A DNA stretch of 64,000 nucleotides from CAVSCD01 sp963726335 (GCA_963726335.1 CAVSCD010000004.1:434001-498000), one strand, 5' to 3'; shown: positions 25,127 to 33,776, counted from the stretch's first letter. Made by a program: numbers and translations. Notes: generated from the sequence alone by a model not told the origin.

Positions 25127-25156
25127 TTGAAAAGGACGCGCGAATTAAGATATAAA
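25127..25156 (+). promoter_or_regulatory. Promoter for the PilZ gene at 25192
   Basis: TTGAAA (25127-25132) and TATAAA (25151-25156) are 18 nt apart, with the -10 box 35 nt upstream of ATG 25192. The gap is divergent from the permease gene. Confidence 0.65.
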
Positions 25157-25191
25157 TCCGGGGACACGAATTCTCTTTCTGAGAGGCCACT

Positions 25192-25578
25192 ATGCTGTTC
25201 AGAAGACGAAAGAAGAAAAGAGCGCGGCGCGTGGAGGATGAGCGCCGCCGGGAGCCGCGAACCGAAGACCTCAACCAGGTCACGCTCGAGCCCCAGGGAG
25301 AGCTGTCCCCCGGGCTCGGCCGCGGCGTCTACTATGCGCAAACCAAGGACGCCTCTCCGAGCGGGCTGAAGGTTGAGACCGACGTCAGGTTCCCGGCCGG
25401 CACTCAGGTCCTGGTCAAGCTGACGTCTCCCAAGACGCGCAAGGTCATCCAGGCGCGGGCGGCCGTGAAGTGGTCGGACAACCTGGCCGGCGGGAGCGGC
25501 TTTGGGACGGGGCTCGAATTCGTCGAGACGCCGGTGGAGACGATCCTCGACCTCCTGGAACACATCTATAAGGCCTGA
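25192..25578 (+). CDS. PilZ-domain protein (candidate c-di-GMP receptor)
   Basis: A 128-residue cytoplasmic protein. A very basic N-terminus contains RRREPR (18-23), matching the RxxxR arm of PilZ, followed by a beta barrel with DASPSGL (53-59), matching the D/NxSxxG motif. Both c-di-GMP contact motifs are present, so binding is likely. Single-domain PilZ proteins act as adaptors for motility, pilus or exopolysaccharide machines. A related PilZ protein is encoded at 42137-42538, ending in the same kind of helix (LLEHIYKA here, LLEHVYRK there). It is followed after 36 nt by an MFS transporter, possibly cotranscribed. Confidence 0.85.
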   Translation: MLFRRRKKKRARRVEDERRREPRTEDLNQVTLEPQGELSPGLGRGVYYAQTKDASPSGLKVETDVRFPAGTQVLVKLTSPKTRKVIQARAAVKWSDNLAGGSGFGTGLEFVETPVETILDLLEHIYKA

Positions 25579-25614
25579 ACGAGCCGGCCATCTCTTGAAG
25601 ACAGCGAGGTACCG

Positions 25615-26844
25615 ATGAGCGTTCGTTCTCGACTCGGACTCATGATGTTCCTCGAGTACGCGATCTGGGGAAGCTGGTATTCGGTCCTGTCCGCTTATCT
25701 CCAGTCCACTCTCCATTTCTCCGGCACGCAGGTCGGGTTCATCTACAGCCTGCTGCCGATCGCCACCATCATCGCGCCGATGATCGGCGGCCAGCTGGCC
25801 GACCGCTATTTCCCGACCCAGAAAGTCATCGCCTTCATGCAGCTCGCCGGGGGGGTCATCCTCCTGCTGGGCGCCTCCGTCACAAGCTACGGCGCGATGG
25901 TCTGGCTGATGCTCCTCTACTGCGTCGTCTACGCGCCGACCCTGGCCCTGACCAACTCGATCGCCTTCATGAACCTCAAGGATTCGGGCAAGGAATTCGG
26001 CAAGATCCGGGTCTGGGGGTCCATCGGCTGGATCGCCGCGGGCTGGGCCCTTTCCGGCTGGCGGCTGCTGGCGAAATCCGTGCCGGCGACGGCCGTCCGC
26101 GGCGACCTGCTGTTCCTCGCCGGCATCTTCTCCGTGATCATGGGCATCTTCGCCTTCGGCCTGCCGCACACGCCCCCCAAGAAGGAAGGCACCAAGCCCT
26201 GGGCCTTCCTCGAGGCCTTCAAAATGCTCCGCGACCGCGACTTCCTGATCTTCACGGTCATCGCCTTCGTCGTCGCCACCGAGCTCTACTTCTATTATAT
26301 TCTGACGGCCCCGTTCCTGACCTCGCCGGTCATCGGCGTCAGCGCCACTTGGGTTTCGACCGTCATGACGATCGCCCAGTTCGCGGAGATCTTCGTCATG
26401 GCGCTCCTGCTGCCCGCCATCCTGCCCAAGTACGGGATCAAGAAGACGATGACCCTGGGCGTCCTGGCCTGGCCGCTCCGGTACATCATCTTCGTCATCG
26501 GCGCGCCCGCCTGGCTGGTGATCGCCTCGCTCTCGCTCCATGGTTTCTGCTACGTCTTTTTCTTCACGGCGGCGTTCATCTATGTCGATACCGTCGCGCC
26601 GCCCGACGTCCGGGCGTCGGCGCAGGGCCTGATCGCCTTCGTCATCCTCGGGATCGGCAACTTCGTGGGGTCGAATTTCGCGGGCTGGATCCAGAAGGTG
26701 TTCACGGCGGGGGAGTCGACGAACTGGCGGAGCGTCTTCCTCGTCCCGACGGCGCTCACGATCGTCTGCGCCGTTCTCTTCGTGGCGCTGTTCAAGGAAA
26801 AGAAACCGGCCGCGGCCGCCGGCGGAGCGCCCGCCGCGCTTTGA
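25615..26844 (+). CDS. MFS transporter, nucleoside:H+ symporter type
   Basis: A 409-residue, 12-helix carrier. The opening LGLMMFLEYAIWGSWYSVLSAYL with GTQVGFIYSLLPIATIIAP and GGQLADRYFPTQKVI matches the NupG/XapB nucleoside symporter branch of the major facilitator superfamily. KIRVWGSIGWIAAGW is also a family mark. It should import nucleosides with protons. It lies between a PilZ gene and a secreted sugar-isomerase-like protein, so an unusual glycoside substrate is equally possible. Confidence 0.85.
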   Translation: MSVRSRLGLMMFLEYAIWGSWYSVLSAYLQSTLHFSGTQVGFIYSLLPIATIIAPMIGGQLADRYFPTQKVIAFMQLAGGVILLLGASVTSYGAMVWLMLLYCVVYAPTLALTNSIAFMNLKDSGKEFGKIRVWGSIGWIAAGWALSGWRLLAKSVPATAVRGDLLFLAGIFSVIMGIFAFGLPHTPPKKEGTKPWAFLEAFKMLRDRDFLIFTVIAFVVATELYFYYILTAPFLTSPVIGVSATWVSTVMTIAQFAEIFVMALLLPAILPKYGIKKTMTLGVLAWPLRYIIFVIGAPAWLVIASLSLHGFCYVFFFTAAFIYVDTVAPPDVRASAQGLIAFVILGIGNFVGSNFAGWIQKVFTAGESTNWRSVFLVPTALTIVCAVLFVALFKEKKPAAAAGGAPAAL

Positions 26845-26899
26845 CAACGCCGGACGGCCGTGACAGAATCGAAAACGGAATGACCGATACGGAGGACAC

Positions 26900-28327
26900 A
26901 TGAAAACACGTTGGCTGCTTATTTCGGGCGTGGCCCTCTGGACTTCTCTCGGCGGCTTGCCGGCCGCGGCGAAGGGCGAGGACTACAGCCGGGTGCGCAT
27001 CAAGAAGTTCCCGATCGCCATGCAGTGCTATACCTACCGGAAGTACACCTTCCTCGAGGCGGTCGAGAAGACCAAGTCTCTCGGGATCAAGTATCTCCAG
27101 GCCTATCCCGGGCAGCCCTTTTCGCCCCAGGAAAAGGACCTCAAAGTCGACCACAACCTGACCCCGGCCCAAGTCGAGAAAGTCAAGAAGGCGGCGGCCG
27201 ATGCCGGGCTGGAAGTCGTGAGCTACGGAGTCGTCGACATGGGGCGCACCGAGGCCAGCATGCGGCTGGTCTTCGATTTCGCCCGCCGGCTGGGCGTCCG
27301 GACGATCGAGACCGAGCCCAAGGACGAGGATTATCCGATCCTCGAACCGCTGGTCAAGGAATACGATATCAAGATCGCCATCCACAACCATCCCGAGCCC
27401 TCGAAATACGCGAAACCCGAGACCGTCCTCGAGCACATCAAAAATCTCGACGAGCGGATCGGCGCCGGCGCCGACACCGGGCACTGGATGAGGGGAGGGC
27501 TCCGGCCGGTGGACTGCCTCAGGCTGCTCAAGGGCCGGATGACCGACGTCCACATCAAGGACCGGAGCGACTTCGGCACCGCCAAGGGCGTGGATGACGT
27601 CGCCTTCGGCCAGGGCCAAGCCAATATCCGCGACATCCTGGCGGAGCTCACCCTCCAGGATTACGCCGGCATGCTGACGATCGAGTTCGAAAACGAGGCC
27701 GAGGTGCTGACGCCCGAGCCCACCCTCCGCAAGGGCCTCGACTACATCAAGAGCATCACCTACTACGAAGGTTACGACCAGATCCTGAGCCGGCCGGACG
27801 GCCGCTATTCGAAGCATGGCTGGAACCACTACGGCCCCGGCTATTTCGACCTCGACGAGAAGACCGGCGTCCTGAATTCCCAGGGCGGCATGGGTCTCCT
27901 TTGGTACTCCGCGAAGAAATACCGCGATTTCGTCCTCGAGCTCGATTACCGCTGCGCCCAGCTCCAGACCAACAGCGGCGTGTTCGTGCGAGTCCCCCAG
28001 GTGCCCACGAGCAACGACTATATCTTTCATTCCTTCGAGGTCCAGATCTCGGATGAGGGGCAGGGCATACACCGCACGGGAGCCATCTACGACGCCCAGG
28101 CGCCCAGCGGCGACGCCGCCAGGCCGACGGGCGAGTGGAACCACCTGAAGGTCACTTGCCGCGGCCGGAATATCCAGGTCGAGATCAACGGCATTCCTCT
28201 CGTCGACTGGAAGATGGAGCCTCGGGGAAAGATCAAGGACTTCAGCCTGGAAGGCTACATCGGCCTCCAGAACCACGACAGCATCGCCCCCGTGTATTTC
28301 AAGGACGTCTTCATCAAAGAGCTTTAG
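26900..28327 (+). CDS. Secreted fusion: sugar-isomerase-like TIM barrel plus DUF1080 domain
   Basis: A 475-residue protein with signal peptide (1-24). Residues about 35-290 form a xylose-isomerase-like TIM barrel, with metal-site candidates in TIETEP, IAIHNHPEP, GADTGHW, DVHIKD and MLTIEFENE. Residues about 300-475 form a DUF1080/concanavalin-like sandwich with NSGVFVRVPQVP, VQISDEG and GEWNHLKVTCRGRNIQVEING. DUF1080 domains include 3-keto-glycoside hydrolases, and the barrel family includes 3-keto-sugar enzymes, so one exported polypeptide may carry two steps of keto-glycoside processing. ATG 26900 follows CGGAGGACAC. The TAG stop is the end of a mobile repeat. Confidence 0.85.
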   Translation: MKTRWLLISGVALWTSLGGLPAAAKGEDYSRVRIKKFPIAMQCYTYRKYTFLEAVEKTKSLGIKYLQAYPGQPFSPQEKDLKVDHNLTPAQVEKVKKAAADAGLEVVSYGVVDMGRTEASMRLVFDFARRLGVRTIETEPKDEDYPILEPLVKEYDIKIAIHNHPEPSKYAKPETVLEHIKNLDERIGAGADTGHWMRGGLRPVDCLRLLKGRMTDVHIKDRSDFGTAKGVDDVAFGQGQANIRDILAELTLQDYAGMLTIEFENEAEVLTPEPTLRKGLDYIKSITYYEGYDQILSRPDGRYSKHGWNHYGPGYFDLDEKTGVLNSQGGMGLLWYSAKKYRDFVLELDYRCAQLQTNSGVFVRVPQVPTSNDYIFHSFEVQISDEGQGIHRTGAIYDAQAPSGDAARPTGEWNHLKVTCRGRNIQVEINGIPLVDWKMEPRGKIKDFSLEGYIGLQNHDSIAPVYFKDVFIKEL

Positions 28328-28514
28328 CCTGACTTATTCATAAAAAGCGCCTCGTCTTTTTTCCATCTCTCTTTAGGCGGCGCTTTTTACCCTTCGGGCG
28401 AACCGATTCGGCCCCATCGGCTTCGTTATCGGAGTTCGCTGTACCAAAGAGTACAGCTTCACCCCTCGGGCCTCGCATCTGGGGGCCGCCTCGATTCGTG
28501 AAGTATTCAGGCTA
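28325..28514. mobile_element. MITE-like inverted-repeat element, family 1 copy B (overlaps the isomerase-fusion stop)
   Basis: A 190-nt near-duplicate of 14359-14550, in the same left-right order. It starts TAGCCTGACTTATTCA and ends TATTCAGGCTA. The first three bases are the stop codon of the gene at 26900-28327. Internal stretches such as CTGTACCAAAGAGTACAG are hairpin-forming and conserved between copies. It is noncoding. Removing the element and one TA leaves TAG, so the reading frame would end at the same place. Confidence 0.75.
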
Positions 28515-28551
28515 GGGCCGTCCTCGAAAGCGCGTTTCTGCTCGAACTGGC

Positions 28552-28572
28552 GGGCACTAAAAATTAGTGCCC
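28552..28572. other. Perfect hairpin in the 28515-28736 gap
   Basis: GGGCACTAA (28552-28560), an AAA loop and TTAGTGCCC (28564-28572) form a 9-bp perfect stem-loop without a T tail. It could be a protein-binding palindrome or part of a terminator following the mobile element. The rest of the gap holds the promoter at 28660. Confidence 0.45.
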
Positions 28573-28659
28573 CAGCCGGACAGGGACGCGCCGTGACAGG
28601 ATACCATTGACGATGGACACGAACACATGAAGGGATGCGCCTGTCCATAAGGGCGTCGA

Positions 28660-28688
28660 TTGACAGAGTCCCGCCGATTTTCTATATT
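28660..28688 (+). promoter_or_regulatory. Consensus promoter for the exported methyltransferase operon
   Basis: TTGACA (28660-28665) and TATATT (28683-28688) with exactly 17 nt between. The -10 box is 48 nt upstream of ATG 28737. Confidence 0.75.
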
Positions 28689-28736
28689 CAGAAGCGAGTT
28701 GATCGGCGATCCGCCCATGTCGAAAGAGGAGGTCCC

Positions 28737-29642
28737 ATGAAAAGAAGGTTGGCCGCGGCTGTCTTCCTGTTCCTTTTGGTGCTGCCCGCCCCGGTTTTCC
28801 TGCAGAACCTGTATCCGCTCCAGGACAAGCCGCTGGATGTGCCCTACGTGCCCTCCAAGCCCGAGGTCGTCTCCGAGATGCTCCGGATGGCAAAGGTTGT
28901 CAAGGATGACCTCCTCTATGACCTCGGCTGCGGCGACGGGCGGATCGTTATCACCGCCGCCACGCTCTTCGGGACCCGCGGCGTGGGCATCGATATCGAC
29001 CCCGAGCGCATCAAGGAGAGCAAGGACAACGCCGCCGAAGCCGGGGTTTCCCATCTCGTCAAGTTCTTCGAACAGGACATCTTCGAGGCCGACTTCCACG
29101 AGGCGAGCGTCGTCTCGCTTTATCTTTTAACCTCCGTGAACCTGCGGCTCCGGCCCAAGCTGCTGACCCAGCTCCGGCCCGGCACCCGGGTTGTTTCCCA
29201 TAACTACGCCATGGATACCTGGAAGCCCGACGACTCCGCCGTGGTCATGGTCAACGATCAATCCCACAATGTCTATTTGTGGATCGTCCCCGCCAACGTG
29301 TCGGGTTCCTGGGAATGGACGTGGGCCGAGGGTGACCGGAAAGTCGCCTACGCGTTGAACCTCGACCAGCACTTCCAGTGGCCCGCCGGCGAGCTCAAGG
29401 CCGGGGGAAAGGTCTGGGATCTGCGGGACATCAGACTGAAGGGCAGCGAGCTCCAGTTTAAAGCCGAAAGCGAGGAGAGCGGCAAAACCCGGACGATGAC
29501 CTTCACCGGAAAGATCAACGGCAATACCCTGGAGGGCACCGCCGCGACGAGCGGGCTGCCCGCTGCCGGGACCCGGGCTTGGAAAGCCAAGCGCAACCCC
29601 GTGACGATCAAGCCCCTGGATACCGAGGGCCCGGCCTATTAG
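28737..29642 (+). CDS. Exported SAM-dependent methyltransferase-fold protein
   Basis: A 301-residue protein. Residues 1-23 form a signal peptide or anchor (AAVFLFLLVLPAPVFL). Residues about 40-190 are a Rossmann methyltransferase domain with motif I YDLGCGDGR (61-69) and GVGIDIDPERI. A C-terminal beta domain of about 110 residues follows. S-adenosylmethionine is not normally available outside the cytoplasm, so either the N-terminus is an uncleaved anchor with the enzyme facing inward, or the domain has another role. ATG 28737 is preceded by GAGGAGG and a consensus promoter. The DUF2207 gene follows after 15 nt. Confidence 0.75.
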   Translation: MKRRLAAAVFLFLLVLPAPVFLQNLYPLQDKPLDVPYVPSKPEVVSEMLRMAKVVKDDLLYDLGCGDGRIVITAATLFGTRGVGIDIDPERIKESKDNAAEAGVSHLVKFFEQDIFEADFHEASVVSLYLLTSVNLRLRPKLLTQLRPGTRVVSHNYAMDTWKPDDSAVVMVNDQSHNVYLWIVPANVSGSWEWTWAEGDRKVAYALNLDQHFQWPAGELKAGGKVWDLRDIRLKGSELQFKAESEESGKTRTMTFTGKINGNTLEGTAATSGLPAAGTRAWKAKRNPVTIKPLDTEGPAY

Positions 29643-29657
29643 AGGACCTGGGCACCG

Positions 29658-31490
29658 ATGAGGAAGACCCGGAGCGTTCTGCCGGCTTTGCTGGCCCTGG
29701 TCTGGTGCCTGCCGCTCATCGCTTCGCCCGCCAAGGACTATTATTTTCCGTCCGTGCGGGTGGCCGTCGGCATCGAGCGCGACGGGACGTTCGTCGTCGA
29801 CGAAGACCGCACCTTCGCTTTCGAGGGCCGCTTTTCCGCCGCTTGGATACTGATCCCCGTATCGGTGGAGCGGGGAGGCTATGCCTATTCGGTCTCGATC
29901 GAGGAATTCGCGGTGAGGGACGAAGACGGGACCGTCCTGCCCGTCGACGTCTCCGTGTCTCAAGGCCAGTTCCGCGGCGAGTGGTCGTTCCGGGCGGACA
30001 ACGAGAGCCGTACGTTCCGCATCCATTACCGTGTTCGCGGCGGCATTCTCAGCTACCCCGATGTCACCGAGCTCTACTGGCAGGTCATCGGCGATGGCTG
30101 GGACCGGCGCACGGACGAGGTGACCGTGACCGTGAAGCTTCCCGAACCGGCGGCCCGGCGCGAAGACCTGCTCGTTTACGGCCACGGCCCGCTCTCCGGC
30201 TGGGCCGAGATCATCGATCCGCAAACCGTGCGGTACACGGCCGGCCGCCTTCCCCCGCATCAGTTCATGGAGATCCGGCTCGTCTGGCCTTCGGGGTCGG
30301 TCCAAGGGGTCGCCTCCTCCCGCTTAAGCCGGGACGCGATCCGCGACGAGGAGGCGGGGTTTGTCCGGCGGACGATCGCGGAGGCGGAGAAAGAACAGGC
30401 GAAGCAGGCCCGCCGGCGCAAGTATCTGATGATCGGCGCCATCGTCTGGGCCGCGGGCCTCGTTGCCGGCTCGCTTCTCTGGTTCCTCTTTTATCTCAGG
30501 TCCTGGAAGAAGGTCGGCCGGGATCACCGGTTCGAGGATATCCCGCCGTATTTCCGTGAACCCCCGTCGGAGCTCAGGCCGGCGCTCGTCGAAGTGCTCC
30601 TCCGAGAGGGCGGCTCGCCGACCCCCCGCTCTTTCACGGCCACCCTCTTCGACCTGGCCCGGCGCGGCGATCTCGAGTTCCGGGACCGGACGGTCGAAAG
30701 CCGCGGGCTTCTGGGGATGAAAGAGAAGGTCGAGACTTCGATCACGCTGAAGAAGGATTATCGCAACGACCCGGATATCCTGGCCTATGAGAGCGCGCTC
30801 TTGGATCTCCTTTTTAAGAACATCCTCGTTCAGGGAGGGGACACGGGGGCGACCCTCGGACTCGACGACCTCCGGGATTACTTCAAGAAGCAGCCGCGGG
30901 CTTTCCAATCCTGGTACCAGAAATGGACAAAGGATATCCGGGCTCAAGCCGGCAGCCTGGGTTTCATCGAAAAAGACAGCCTGAGGACGAGGAACAGGTT
31001 CATCGCCGCCACGATCCCCGCGGCCGTTCTCACGCTCAACCCCCTGATGGCCGTCCTGGGTGCAACCTTCATCCCCCGGCTCAAGAGGCGGTCCCCCGAA
31101 TGGGCCCGGGAGAATGAGCTCTGGAAGGCGCTCGATCGCTTCCTCGACGACTTCTCCGATTTCAAGGAGACGCCGGCCGAAGCCTATAAGCTCTGGGAGC
31201 GCTATCTCGTCTATGCGATCCTGTTCGGCAACGCCAAGAAAATCCTCAAGGCGCTGCCGGTCATCCTGGCCGACGAACGCGCCGCCGCGCCCGTCTGGTA
31301 CTCGGGTTTCGACGGCGCGAGGCTGGGAGCCGTCGGCCGCGTTGCCGGCCTGGCCCACAGCATCGAATCCATGGCCACCACCATCCAGCAGGCCAGCACC
31401 TCGGCCGCCCACTACTCTTCAGGCGGCGGCGGGGGGTTCAGCAGCGGCGGGGGCGGAGGAGGCGGCGGGGGCGGCGGCGGCGCCCGCTGA
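29658..31490 (+). CDS. DUF2207 family membrane protein with glycine-rich tail
   Basis: A 610-residue protein matching the DUF2207 layout: signal peptide (1-23), a beta-rich extracytoplasmic domain starting with a repeated strand pattern (VAVGIERDGTFVVDEDRTFAF), and a transmembrane helix near 257-278 (LMIGAIVWAAGLVAGSLLWF). A cytoplasmic domain of about 300 residues contains a second hydrophobic pair near 445-465. The extreme C-terminus is almost pure glycine and serine, which is usual in this family. The function is not established. It is probably cotranscribed with the exported methyltransferase. Confidence 0.85.
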   Translation: MRKTRSVLPALLALVWCLPLIASPAKDYYFPSVRVAVGIERDGTFVVDEDRTFAFEGRFSAAWILIPVSVERGGYAYSVSIEEFAVRDEDGTVLPVDVSVSQGQFRGEWSFRADNESRTFRIHYRVRGGILSYPDVTELYWQVIGDGWDRRTDEVTVTVKLPEPAARREDLLVYGHGPLSGWAEIIDPQTVRYTAGRLPPHQFMEIRLVWPSGSVQGVASSRLSRDAIRDEEAGFVRRTIAEAEKEQAKQARRRKYLMIGAIVWAAGLVAGSLLWFLFYLRSWKKVGRDHRFEDIPPYFREPPSELRPALVEVLLREGGSPTPRSFTATLFDLARRGDLEFRDRTVESRGLLGMKEKVETSITLKKDYRNDPDILAYESALLDLLFKNILVQGGDTGATLGLDDLRDYFKKQPRAFQSWYQKWTKDIRAQAGSLGFIEKDSLRTRNRFIAATIPAAVLTLNPLMAVLGATFIPRLKRRSPEWARENELWKALDRFLDDFSDFKETPAEAYKLWERYLVYAILFGNAKKILKALPVILADERAAAPVWYSGFDGARLGAVGRVAGLAHSIESMATTIQQASTSAAHYSSGGGGGFSSGGGGGGGGGGGGAR

Positions 31491-31509
31491 TATGTGCCGT
31501 GGATTACTC

Positions 31510-31599
31510 ACCTGATTCGGTCCCTCCCTTGATCGCCGATGGAGGCCGGAGGAAAGAGTCATGCCGGAAGCGAGTCGGGGAGAGTGTCCGCGGAGCTAT
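31510..31599 (+). repeat. Two-block conserved intergenic motif, copy 2
   Basis: Block 1 (31510-31533) and block 2 (31578-31599) match those at 8055-8140, with a 44-nt linker of different sequence. Here ATGCCGG (31561-31567) can pair with CCGGCAT (31607-31613), enclosing block 2. It lies 59 nt upstream of the lipoprotein start on the same strand. Confidence 0.5.
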
Positions 31600-31658
31600 T
31601 TCCGGACCGGCATATTCCCGGCACAAGGACTGTGGCACTATTCGTGAAGGAGGTTGAG

Positions 31659-32084
31659 ATGAGAAGGTTCCTGACCCCCGGCGTGGCCGTTTTCGCGCTG
31701 GCCGCCGTTTTCGCCGCGAGCCTGACAAGCTGCGGCCGCGGTTCGACTCCCGAGGATTTCGAATGGACAACCATCGACGAGTATTACACGCCCGCCAATT
31801 ACATCGAGGAATTCATCAAGGCCGACGCCGTGCAGAAGGAGATCCTGCCCGTTTACATCCGGAGCTACGGCAAAGACCCGGCCATGCTGAAGCGGTTCCG
31901 GGGGACGAATTTCGCGCGTCCGAACGAGGCCGCCCTCAACATGGCTTTCCGGGGCCTGGGCGACTGGATGCTCGTCGACCTCAAATACAAGAACGAAAAA
32001 GACCAGGACGTCCAGCGGACCGTGCTCTATGTCGAGATCGGAGGGAGCTGGCGGGTGGGGGACAGCGGCACGCTCCTGAAGTAG
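31659..32084 (+). CDS. Small lipoprotein of unknown function
   Basis: A 141-residue protein with a lipoprotein signal: hydrophobic VAVFALAAVFAASLTSC, with Cys25 as the lipidation site. The mature part is a small mixed alpha/beta domain (NYIEEFIKADAVQKEILPVY, then LVDLKYKNEKDQDVQRTVLYVEIG). ATG 31659 is chosen because GAAGGAGG lies 5 nt upstream and only this start gives a clean signal; the frame extends upstream through the repeated motif, but that part is not coding. It is followed after 9 nt by a prenyltransferase gene. No family recognised. Confidence 0.78.
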   Translation: MRRFLTPGVAVFALAAVFAASLTSCGRGSTPEDFEWTTIDEYYTPANYIEEFIKADAVQKEILPVYIRSYGKDPAMLKRFRGTNFARPNEAALNMAFRGLGDWMLVDLKYKNEKDQDVQRTVLYVEIGGSWRVGDSGTLLK

Positions 32085-32093
32085 GCGGCGCTC

Positions 32094-33035
32094 ATGAGCC
32101 CGAGCCGATCGCCGTCGCCTCTTAGAAAATGGCTCCTCGCCGGCCGGCCCTGGTCCTTTCCGGCTTCGTCGATGCCGGTCGTGTTCGGGACTTCGCTCGG
32201 TGTCGTGATCGGGGGAGCGCCGCTGTCCTGGATCGACTTCCTGCTCGCCCTGGCCGCGATGATCATCCTCCACGCGGCGGCCAATATGATCAGCGACGTC
32301 TTCGATTTCCGGCGCGGGCTCGACCGGGATATCACTCCGGTCAGCGGCGCCATCGTCCGCGGCTGGCTGACGCCATCTCAGGTCGCCGCAGGAGCGGCCG
32401 CGTTCCTTGCCGCCGGGTCGCTGATCGGTCTCTTTTTGGTGCTCAGGACGGGTTGGCCGCTTCTGATTATCGGCGCCATCGGCCTGCCCATCGGCATCTT
32501 CTATCCGTTCCTCAAGCGCCGCGCCTTCGGCGACCTGGCCGTGTTCCTGAACTTCGGCATCCTGGGGTCTCTCGGCGCCTGGACGGTGCAGACCCATCAT
32601 CTGTCCTGGATCCCCGTCGTCTGGACCGTCCCCATGGCCATGCTGGTCATAGCCATTCTCCACGCCAACAACTGGCGGGATTCGATAACGGATACCGAAA
32701 AGCGGGTCAGGACCCTCGCCGGCCTTCTGGGAGACGCGGGTTCGTTGAGATACTATCACCTTCTCGTTTTCGGCCCGTTCCTGATCCTGCTCGGGCTGAT
32801 CTTCCTGCCCGGGATCCTCGACGGCGGGCTGACGACCATGCCGGTCACCTTTCTCCTGGCCTTCCTGGCCCTCCCCGGCGCCCTTGAGCTCAGCCGCCGC
32901 GCCCGCCGTCGCCGGACCCCGAGGCGGCCCCTCGATTTCGTCATCCTCGACGGCGCGACGGCCAACTACAACCTCCTTTTCGGGCTGCTCTGCACCGCTT
33001 CGCTCTGGCTTCACCTGGCCCTGAAGGGGCTCTGA
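32094..33035 (+). CDS. MenA/UbiA-family prenyltransferase
   Basis: A 313-residue integral membrane protein with about 8-9 helices. The first Asp-rich motif is N64-M-I-S-D68-V-F-D71, the NxxxDxxD prenyl-diphosphate site. The second, less exact, is in HANNWRDSITDTEKRVRTLAG (split here as HANNWRDS and ITDTEKRV). This layout fits MenA (1,4-dihydroxy-2-naphthoate octaprenyltransferase), the menaquinone step, better than UbiA. No other menaquinone gene is in the window, so the acceptor is inferred. It overlaps or abuts its neighbours closely, suggesting an operon with the CPBP gene. Confidence 0.82.
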   Translation: MSPSRSPSPLRKWLLAGRPWSFPASSMPVVFGTSLGVVIGGAPLSWIDFLLALAAMIILHAAANMISDVFDFRRGLDRDITPVSGAIVRGWLTPSQVAAGAAAFLAAGSLIGLFLVLRTGWPLLIIGAIGLPIGIFYPFLKRRAFGDLAVFLNFGILGSLGAWTVQTHHLSWIPVVWTVPMAMLVIAILHANNWRDSITDTEKRVRTLAGLLGDAGSLRYYHLLVFGPFLILLGLIFLPGILDGGLTTMPVTFLLAFLALPGALELSRRARRRRTPRRPLDFVILDGATANYNLLFGLLCTASLWLHLALKGL

Positions 33036-33058
33036 CCGGGACGGCAGGGATCACCGCG

Positions 33059-33695
33059 ATGTCACGTAAGGTCAACCTCGTCGCGGCCGCGGCCGCCCTG
33101 GCCTTTTTCCCGCTTTTTCTGGTCCGCGGAATGGGCCGGTTCGATTTCTGGTGGGGAATGAGCGGCGCCATCGCGGGGGTGGCCGCCCTGAGCTTCGCCC
33201 TCGACGGAGCCTACGTCCGGATCCTCGCGGACGACTGGGGCGACTCCCGCGCGAGGAAGATCCTGTTCGGGGCGCTCACAGCGGTCATTCTTTACCTTGT
33301 TTTCCTCGCCTTGAATTCCCTGTCCCGCAAGATCCTTCCCATCGGCCGCGACCGACATCGGCCGGGTCTATGCGTTCAAGGCGGGAGCTTCGCCGGCTCG
33401 TGTCGGGCTGCTCATCCTCTTCCTCATCGGACCGGGCGAGGAGATCATCTGGCGCGGATTCATCCAGAGGCACTGGGGAAATAAATGGGGATTCCCTCTC
33501 GGCTGGCTGCTGGCGGCGGCGCTTTACGCGGCCGTCCACCTGGGGAGCGGCAACGCGATGCTCGTCCTGGCCGCGGCCGCTGCCGGATTATTCTGGGGGT
33601 TCCTTTATTATCGTTTCGGGTCCGTTCTCCTGAACGCGGTGAGCCACACGCTCTGGGACCTGCTGATCTTCCTGATACTCCCATTGGCGCCATGA
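33059..33695 (+). pseudogene. CPBP-family intramembrane protease, split by a one-base frameshift
   Basis: From ATG 33059 the frame encodes two membrane helices and then runs into nonsense after KILPIG. In the next frame the protein continues as ATDIGRVYAFKAGA, then GPGEEIIWRGFIQRHWG with the EExxxR protease motif, then AVHLGSGN, and ends NAVSHTLWDLL up to TGA 33693-33695. Removing one C from CCC near 33338-33340 joins the halves into a normal CPBP protein of about 211 residues. The downstream half is well conserved, so the change is either recent or an assembly error. Members process prenylated or membrane proteins or confer bacteriocin self-immunity. Confidence 0.75.
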
Positions 33696-33757
33696 AATAC
33701 GACATGATCGTCATCGGCGCCGGGATTTCGCCGCCGCCGGCTTTTTTGTTATTATGA
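33692..33757 (+). pseudogene. N-terminal stump of an FAD/NAD-binding flavoprotein gene
   Basis: ATG 33692 overlaps the CPBP stop in an ATGA junction and encodes MKYDMIVIGAGIS, a textbook start of an FAD-dependent oxidoreductase (beta strand plus GxGxxG). It then ends after eight unrelated residues. Nothing resembling the remainder follows; a rhodanese gene starts 19 nt later. This looks like the 5' end of a deleted gene. Confidence 0.55.
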
Positions 33758-33776
33758 GAGCGAGGAGAGGAAAACG

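Noticed and set aside
23725..26901. 1058-codon open frame on the minus strand
   Set aside because: It runs across the permease, PilZ and MFS genes in shadow frames. Composition is arginine, glycine and aspartate rich without domains, as expected of antisense frames in GC-rich DNA.
31539..31658. Upstream extension of the lipoprotein gene
   Set aside because: It runs through the repeated two-block motif; the ribosome site and lipobox both mark ATG 31659.
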